Shown: positions 56,463 through 64,000 of the stretch, in pieces
Layout: each line of letters starts with the position of its first letter
How positions within the stretch are numbered: the first letter of the stretch is position 1
From: Psoroptes ovis
Lineage: Eukaryota > Arthropoda > Arachnida > Sarcoptiformes > Psoroptidae
Direction: 5' to 3'
Assembly (NCBI GenBank): GCA_002943765.1
Contig: PQWQ01000021.1
Span: 558,001 to 622,000, forward strand
DNA length: 64,000 nucleotides
Made by a program: the position numbers and the translations under genes
The notes under the pieces: generated by a model
Database searches by the model: none
The model's input: the letters and a program-made list of their open reading frames with translations, nothing else
What the model was told of the DNA's origin: nothing

Positions 56463-58186
56463 CGAAAATTTTCATAAAATTTTGAAAATCAAAAAATTCA
56501 TCCGAAATTGATCCACATTCCAACGCCGACATGACAATCATTACACATTCATCCTCATCATCAACATCATCATTACAATGAATATAATGTCTTATAACAA
56601 TGTATAAACAATCATCATCATCAAAATAAAGGAAATATATTCACATCCATTCATTCATCCACATTTCATACAAAATCAAAGATTGGTCCGATCCTCTCAA
56701 AATTTGAAAAAATTCAAAATTTGAAAAATCTTGACCCATAACTGACAAATCGACAGCCAAAACTCTCGTTGTACAGCGCCGGCTATTTTACTCAATTCCC
56801 ATAGAAAAAGCCACAAAACGACGACGTAGTACTACGTCAAAACTCCCTCAAACAACAAACGGGTTTCGCCGTCGGCGACCAGCCAGGTGGCAGCACTGGT
56901 CATTTAAGATTTACTTGTCCACAAAATAATCATCATTTGTGAACCATTTCCATTTGTTTGTTTAGTGAACACTTGTCAAAAAGTGGACAAAACAATAATT
57001 ACACAGAGATCATCATCTTCGAGATCATCAAATGATAATAACAATAGCCTCATAAGCCAATGACGAAGGCTATACAAACAATGAACCTCTTAAACGATGG
57101 ACGAATCTCGCGGTGTCCAACCTTCTTAGATCAATAGTCTTAGTCTACGAAGTCTAAGACTATCATCATCTAATGGTGCTGACGATAATCACCTGTTTGC
57201 CATCATCATTCGAGCATCTTGGCCATCCTAAAACTATAACCTTTGGTGGATATGAAAGATGGTGGATGTAAATGTATGAAGATGATGATGCATCTCATGG
57301 ATGAATGGACATGGCGGCGCCAGCAGCAGCAGCAGCGGTCGACCGGTGGGTGGACACACAGCTTGCGCGAAAAGGTGGATGATTTAAGATATTTCAAATG
57401 ATGATGGACGACTGCATCGTTGTCCATCGAAACATACAATTTTCGGCCATCGGATGATGGAAATTGATTGAAAACATTCATTAAAATAAATATTCAGATC
57501 ATCGTTGCGCTTGTTATTTGTGCGCGAGGCTATTGTTTGCTGAGGCTATTGTTATTATTGTTTGTTTTTCAAATTTTCTTCTGGAAAATATCTTTGATCA
57601 AAGACATTGATTGTTCAATTGAATTTTTGAATTTTGAATTTGATAAGATATGACTAAGACCTTTTCTTGAAGACCTTTTGATGCATTCAATTCTAAGGTT
57701 ATACATTTTGTGATTTAATTCATTTAGTCACCAGCTATCGATGAATGTGTAGCCTTGTAAGTATAGCCTTGTGTCATCTGTAGTCTTCTATAGTCTTAAT
57801 GATGATAAGGTGGAAGATATGCAAGATGCAAGATGTAATAATGTAACATTAATATATGTTGTAATGATGTAAAATTTGTGAAGATGTAAAGATGTGAATA
57901 ATGGATAGGATGGCCACTTCATATATATCATAATGATGTTCAAAAGGTAGTAATGATGATATTGATATAACTGGCGCAACAATAGATGAATTAATGTTAA
58001 TGATGTTTATTTTATTTGTGTTTCATTCAATTCAAAGACATAATCTACTTTGAATTAATTTAAACTAAATTATTCGAATGAAATTGAGCTCCTGTACCTT
58101 ATAAAAAAACTGGCTGAGCGATGATGATCATTTTTTTATGGCCACAAAAAATGCCACCATTATTCGTCGATGATGGACCCGTAATA

Positions 58187-58305
58187 CAGTGATTCTCAAC
58201 CGTTTTTTCTGTTGATTACGGCACACACAAATTTGGTAAAAAATTTCAGAAATTTGGCAGAACACAAAAGCATTCGTAGCATACAGCCGTGGTTGAGAAT
58301 CACTG
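58187..58305. mobile_element. hAT-like MITE, 119 bp
   Basis: Ends CAGTGATTCTCAACCGTTTT and CCGTGGTTGAGAATCACTG pair, including a paired change (GATTCTC and GAGAATC) relative to the other copies. Confidence 0.68.
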
Positions 58306-58947
58306 TGATTATTTGTTTATCTTATGGCTTAATGATGTATTCATATATTGGATGATGATGATGATCGAAAACCTTATAAAACTGGCGAAGATAATTAAGA
58401 ATTTCGATTGGTCACATTACTGGTCAAGTAATGTGGTGTCTTCGGTGTGTCTTAATTGTCTTCGTAATGATCTGGCTGGCTGACTGGACAATGGCTGATG
58501 GATAATGGTTGATGATGGTGACCAGTAACCAATCATTATTCGATGATAATGATGGTGGTGGTGATGGACGACTATCGAATTTTCTTAAAGTTTCAGAGCT
58601 ACATAAACCTCTTAAAGGTTTTTGCAAAGGTTTTTTTCAAAGGTTTTGACCTCTCTCTACGTCTTGATTGCCGCGCAAGATGGCCATAAAATTGATGCAA
58701 TTTTCTATGATTATTCAATGTCAAACATGTTTTTGCAAATCAAAGGTTGATACCTCACACACCCACGCACCTTTGAAAATACGACTGACCATTGTCAAAT
58801 TTGATATCTTTGAAAATCAATGATTATTATTATTATCATTGATTGTCGATTATCAAATGATGATTTCAATGATAATAATAATGGTCATCATCGATGATAA
58901 TGATAATGGTCGAATCAAATATCCATAAAATTGCTTACATTTTGAAG

Positions 58948-58999
58948 GGCTATTCAAATAATCAATGACATTCGATTCAAATAGGTAACGATATTTGTG
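58948..58999. repeat. Short inverted pair of CATTCATAAAT-type words
   Basis: GGGCTATTCAAATAATCAAT and GTAACGATATTTGTGGA are diverged versions of the dispersed word in opposite orientation. Confidence 0.35.
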
Positions 59000-59401
59000 G
59001 ATTTTTTTTAAAAATTTGATTTGATTAGATACATTCGAAATAAGAAGAGGAGGGGGTAAATGGAGTAGGGTGAAGGGGCAGGGAAATCGGGGGGGGGTCA
59101 ATGTAAGTAATACATCGAAATTGATTATCGAAAAGAATGAGGTATCAATTTTTTGAGGTCCTAAAAATTTATTGGTCATAATTGTTTCGTTGGTCAAAAC
59201 ATTTTTGGTCATATTTTTGACATTTTATTTGACAAAATTTGACCAAAAAAAAAATATTTTTGTCAAATGTCAAATCAAGGGCTTTTCAAATAGTTTGTTA
59301 CTGTTGTCAATTGGTCAAAAGTACATTTCTGACAAAACGATTCAATTATTGTCAATATTTGTCACAAACTTTTTGGATAACCCCTTATTCATTTCAGATT
59401 A

Positions 59402-59481
59402 ATAGGTTGTCCCATAAGTTCTTGCCGATTTTCCTGAGATTTTCTTCAATATAACCAGCAAGAACTTATGGGACAACTCAA
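59402..59481. mobile_element. 80-bp mariner-type palindromic MITE
   Basis: TA at 59400-59401 and 59482-59483. Ends ATAGGTTG and CAACTCAA are slightly diverged; arms CCCATAAGTTCTTGCCG and AGCAAGAACTTATGGG. Confidence 0.84.
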
Positions 59482-60637
59482 TAATTCAATGAAAATATTT
59501 CAGTCACTTTTGGTTGGTTTAATGATGGACATAAAAATTCCACTTGAACCTTGTGAATATTTTCGAAATAATGAAAATCAGAAAAATTTCTTCAAATACC
59601 ATTCATAAATACCATAATAATTTATAACCTTTGACACCTTTTAAAATCTTATTAATTCAAATTTCATTCTCATATTGAATTAAAATGTGAAATGTCAAAA
59701 CAAATTATTGTTTTGGTACAAAATAAAAAAGTGACAAATAAACTATCAAATTAACCTGCAAAAAATGGTGGACCACCCTAGATGAATGGTACCTTATGGT
59801 ACCTTATTGGTATGGCAGATCATTTTTTCTACGTATTATTCATTGATTAGATTGTCAATATGGGGACAAATTTTTAAAATGTCAAATTTTAAAAAATTTT
59901 GGACCCGAGAAATTTCAATTTTCTCCGCATTCATAAATGACATAATCATTGAAAAAAATGTTTGCAAATATTTTTGTTTGGCCAAAAGGGTCATAGAATG
60001 ACCAGAGAATGACCAGGGATCATGATGTTTGACTTTGACAGCATTAATTTGACAGCACTTTCTAATATCTTTATGTGATAATTTCTTTTTTAGAAATGTT
60101 TTGCAAGGTCCAAGGCACTTGTAAGGTGTTTGGAAAGATTATTGCTTAAAGTTATTGATTGAAAAATTTTGAAAATTTACAAAAATTTCAAAGGTCATTG
60201 ATATCTAATTCTTTCAGGTCTCAAATTTGACCAAAATTTTCTTGACCGATTTCGAAATTACAAGTAGTTTAATTGGCCCTCAGGTATGAAAAAAAACGAA
60301 TATTGAACCTCATTAGGGTCCAAAGGTGATTAAAAATTTTAGTGATTTCTTTTACTTGAAAAAATTCATGTCTAAGGAACCCGGAGAATTATCGAAATCG
60401 TCACAATTAATCAATCGGATACTGAAGTTTACTAGGGACCAAATTCATGGACCCTACATTTAATACAGACCCTATGGCTTATGGACCCTAAGCTCTATCG
60501 TTCGGTAATTAATTTCGGTCGATTGAATTGCTCAAACTGTCATTTGCACACCCCAAACAAAATGATTTGTTTGGACACAATTTGACTTATTCGGTGACTT
60601 ATTGGCTGGTGGTGATGGCCACTTTTCGGTTCATTTG

Positions 60638-60717
60638 GCCACCACCACCACCAACCACCAACCAACCGACCCCAAACCAACCAACCGACCCCCAACCACC
60701 AACCGACCCCCAACCAC
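60638..60717. repeat. CCACC/CCAACC C-rich low-complexity tract
   Basis: CCACCACCACCACCAACC followed by CCAACCGACCCC units. The minus strand is correspondingly GG/GGGGG-rich. Confidence 0.75.
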
Positions 60718-60881
60718 TGAAAATCAATTATCGAAAAATTTTGCGGTACCATAAATCCATATATCACACATTTGGTCGTCGTCGTTGTTGTTGCTGTTGG
60801 TGACACATTTTCGCTGCCAAATTGTCAACACCAGCAATTGGATCCCATTCATAAATGTGGTGATTCAGTGAATTAAAAGTG

Positions 60882-60916
60882 GGGGCCTAGGCCCAGGCCT
60901 AGGCCCAGCCCCAGCC
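60882..60916. repeat. GGCCTAGGCCC GC-rich palindromic tract
   Basis: GGGGGCCTAGGCCCAGGCCT then AGGCCCAGCCCCAGCC; two overlapping GGCCTAGGCC palindrome-like units. Confidence 0.7.
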
Positions 60917-61178
60917 AAAAATCAATGATAAATTGATTTGACTGCTGCTGGTGGTGTTGTCGGTTGGTCGATTGGTTGGCTGGTGTGAAAATCAAAACAA
61001 ATGTGAATTCGTTGATTTTGATTCATTTTAAGAGTCATTCATATATTCAATGATCGTATAAATTTTATTAATTTATTTATTTATGGTCAAATTATCATTG
61101 ACAATATGGTTTGTGATGGTGATGACGGTAATGGTGGTGAATGTGTAAATGATTCAATAAAATCTGAGTGTTGAAGTA

Positions 61179-61375
61179 CAGTGGTTCTCAAATGTTTTCG
61201 TGGTTTTCAGGGTCTTCGATAGTGGTTTTAAGGGTCCTGGATGGAGTTCTTTTTTGGGCCCTTGTCGATAAGTCTTCGGAGACTTTTAGAATAGTTGAGC
61301 CCCGGGAATCACGCTCGGAATCTCTAAGCCTTGAAAGAGGTCATGGTTTGAGAGATCAGTGTTTGAGAACTGCTG
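61179..61375. mobile_element. hAT-like MITE, 197 bp
   Basis: Ends CAGTGGTTCTCAAATGTTT and GTGTTTGAGAACTGCTG. The interior is T/G-rich and unlike other hAT-like copies. Confidence 0.6.
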
Positions 61376-63775
61376 TGATTTCAGTTCTGTGATTTTGATT
61401 TTCGCTAAGTGAAAAATCAATAAATTTGTTTGTTTATTTTTGTTTTGAAAACATTACCAAAAATAAATAAATAAATAAACATTCATAAACATTGTAACAA
61501 CTATTCCATTGTTATTGATTCAAATTTTGGAAATGTTTTTCAATCATTTTCTAAGGGTTTCTAAGGTTTCTAAGGTCTCTATGGTCTGCCACATTGGTCT
61601 ATGATGAATGTGGTTTTATTTGTGTGTGCAATATTGGTTTGTGGTACTGGACCTTATGCGGTATATTTGGACCTTTTTCGCTGCGCTGGTTTTCTGGTTT
61701 TCGTTTGGTTTTCTCTTAGGGTTCATCACAATTGAAGTCATTACGCATGAATGAATCGCAGACGAGAAAGTTTTCGGGAAAGTTTCAGAAAAATTGGAGA
61801 AAATTTCCAGGAAAATTATAAGGTTTTATACCCTGTAAATGCCCACAGTCAGAGAGACCATAGGTCTGAAATCATCGATTCAAAGGTTCAGGTTTGAAAT
61901 TCGATACCCTATCAATGAACCTCAAGGAATGAACCTTTGAATTTCTGCCATTGAATTCGATTCACCTGTCCGAAAGGTTATGTCTGAAAGGTTATCTGAT
62001 ACAGGTAATCTGATACCTCTTGGTATAATTATCATTCGTGTGCCAAAGAATGGCTTTGAATTGATTAGTCTATGAATGGCCCTTTTGCAAAAGGTCATTT
62101 GTCTCGTGTCTGAAACATAGACACTGGTATTATAAGGTTATAATCTTGCCGAAACAGTACCGGTAATGATCATCAATTGATTGTTATCGATCAATACCTA
62201 TTGAAGAGCCTTAAACCACAGGGTTTAGACCTCAAACAAGGATGTTGTTTGCTAAACTTGTTCACACTGTCGGTACATAACCTTTGAAAAAAAAGGTAAA
62301 TCACCAGGTATCATTGTCATTATTCGGAGTAAATCACATCACAAATCACCCTGCGAAACAATTACCAGTAAATCACCAGGTATAAACCTCATAAAATCAA
62401 AGCTAATTCATTAAAGTCACAGGTCAAAAGTAAGACTGACAAGTGCCTTTGAAAACGGATATTGGATCAAAAACAATGATTATCAGGTACCCAAAGGTCA
62501 AAGGTCATGAACTCTTTGGCTGAAGCTCGAAATGATTCTTAGTAATAGGTATTTTATGGCTGCTAAATCCATGGATTCTTTGAGCCTTTGATGAGGTTTA
62601 AGCCTCTAAAAACGATTCTTTCAAGGGTATGAATCATACGGATTCCAAACTGGCATTAGCCACTAAGTCTTGGTCTCTGATTTGCATAAGGCATAGACCT
62701 TATGCAAATGACCTTAATGTATAACCTTACACACAAACAAGGTTCAATGATTTAAATATGAGATTATGTATGCATGAATTAATTTGAAATTTTTAAAATT
62801 TTTTAAAATTTTAAAATTTCAAAGAATGCTTGATTAGCTTGCTGAGTCAGGACAAGAGTCCGAAGAATTTCACCCTGGAAAAAGAGACCTCAGAACACAA
62901 CATTTGACAAAACAACGGTTATTCATAAACAACGATACAAGGGTAATACCTTTGAACCTTTGAATGAAATTGGGTCTTAATTGATTTATTATCATTTCTA
63001 ATTGATTGATTCGAATTTCAGAATTCCTGGAATCATTCAAACGTAAATCATTTAGGGTCCCCAAGGGTCCCCCTAGGATACTTACTGGTTTCATTATTAT
63101 ACTTAGACTTATAGACGTTTGTAATTTTAAGAAAATATTTTGTCATTAGTCAATGGTCATTAGTACATTATTCTCATTATTCACAGGTAATATAATGTCT
63201 CATTTACAAGTAATTGATACGTATTTTTTTCGCTTTGTTTACGGACCCTAGTCAGAACCATATTAAGGCTATAGTCTGACCGTGTTCAGACAAAGCTAGG
63301 ACCCTATTAAGACCTAAGGTCTATGGCAAATAATAACAATGATTTAATACATGTAAACATATTGTTTGTAAACACAATGATTAATTTAGACCCTTAAAAA
63401 TATTAATTTTCAATTATCTTACAGTTCATTGAATTCAACAATGACTTTGGGTCTTAGTCTTCAGCTAAGTAGGGTCGTAATGAACAACGTAGGGACTGTT
63501 GGTCATTGGGTGGGTGGATCAGGAAAATTTCCAGTAAAATGTGAAAGTTTTTGCTGGAAAAATTCCGAAAAATTTCTTTTATTCAAAATTAATCGATTGT
63601 AAATGTCATCATTTAATTCAATTCAATTCATGCCTTACAACGAAATGCAACGTATTCATTGAATTCAATGCCAAAAATCAATTATAATAATGAGAATAAT
63701 AAATGTCAAATAATAACAAATAAGACCGATATTTTTATTGATATGACATGTTGTTTTTGGTTGGTTTGTTGTAGA

Positions 63776-63871
63776 ATTTGTTGTCCGAAAAGTTTTGGCG
63801 GATTTCCCTAATTGAAAATTCTGCAATTTTCAATTGAGGAAATCCGCAAGAACTTTACGGACAGCCATAAT
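63776..63871. mobile_element. Diverged mariner-type inverted-repeat element, long stem
   Basis: Arms TTGTCCGAAAAGTTTTGGCG and CGCAAGAACTTTACGGACAG continue inward as GGATTTCCCTAATTGAAAAT, paired with a near-complement. The whole element of about 96 bp can fold into a single hairpin. Confidence 0.6.
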
Positions 63872-64000
63872 TTTGATTTTTTTGGTATATGCGTTTGACA
63901 TTCGGTGGTGGTGATGGTGGTGAATATGTGCATTTGACATTTATTGTTTGTTTTGATTTTTTCAAATTTCGCTGGTTTATGCTTGATTGAACATGTTGAA

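Larger units (their letters stand above)
42864..64000. other. Intergenic region, repeat-rich
   Basis: No supported gene. Besides the listed elements it contains a GC-richer patch at 43480-43680 and a pyrimidine-rich patch at 55440-55620 with no recognisable protein. It also has (GTC/GAC)-type GGACCCTA words at 47400-47420, 60440-60500 and 63240-63310, and AGGTTATAACC-like words at 61820-62730. The 145-codon frame at 45597-46034 crosses the GAGAAAATTTCC array and is an artefact. Confidence 0.6.

Noticed and set aside
1..64000. CRISPR array
   Set aside because: The 80-bp elements are dispersed, not regularly spaced with unique spacers, and the sequence is eukaryotic in character.
1..64000. tRNA or rRNA genes
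   Set aside because: No convincing cloverleaf with a GGTTCGANNCC-type box or rRNA-like block was seen by eye; a covariance-model scan would be decisive.

Overview
This window looks like nuclear DNA from an animal, most likely an arthropod. The evidence is AT-rich sequence (roughly one third G+C by eye), many di- and trinucleotide microsatellites (CA/GT, ATG/CAT, GGA/TCC), one intronless gene for a secreted lysosomal-type enzyme, and relics of eukaryotic DNA transposons. An acariform mite is my best guess from the overall texture, but only a guess; nothing here proves the taxon. I see no bacterial operons, rRNA, tRNA or CRISPR array, and no reverse transcriptase or transposase reading frame.

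Only one protein-coding gene can be supported: a complete, single-exon, secreted GH29 alpha-L-fucosidase at 25728-27128 on the + strand (466 codons). About 25.7 kb to its left and 36.9 kb to its right contain no convincing coding sequence. The other long reading frames are low-complexity or run through repeats.

The non-coding sequence is packed with very short non-autonomous elements and dispersed words. (1) About 25 copies of a near-perfect palindromic element, 79-83 bp and usually exactly 80 bp, have ends like TTAGGTTGTCC and are generally flanked by TA. They look like extremely miniaturised mariner-type MITEs. About 11 older, diverged relatives are also present. (2) About 11 elements are bounded by hAT-like ends (CAGTGGTTCTCAACCG) with unrelated interiors. 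(3) Three full copies of a ~157-bp family are flanked by TTAA and end in CCCTTAG-like repeats (piggyBac-like). (4) Four ~160-bp copies belong to a family with a conserved central hairpin and GATGAGCAG motif. (5) A CCATTCATAAAT-type word occurs about 50 times, sometimes as inverted pairs. (6) A TTGCGCAGCAAG word occurs more than 20 times. (7) Phased TTTCC/GGAAA arrays recur across the window. Two nested insertions (11.4 kb and 39.7 kb) show that the 80-bp MITE was active after older elements.

Layout: 1-25.3 kb is repeat-rich intergenic DNA; 25.29-25.55 kb is an AAGGTT-rich array next to the gene; 25.73-27.13 kb is the fucosidase; 27.13-64 kb is again repeat-rich intergenic DNA. The most interesting aspect is the miniature hairpin elements: uniform size, arms that sometimes change together, and no visible autonomous partner.
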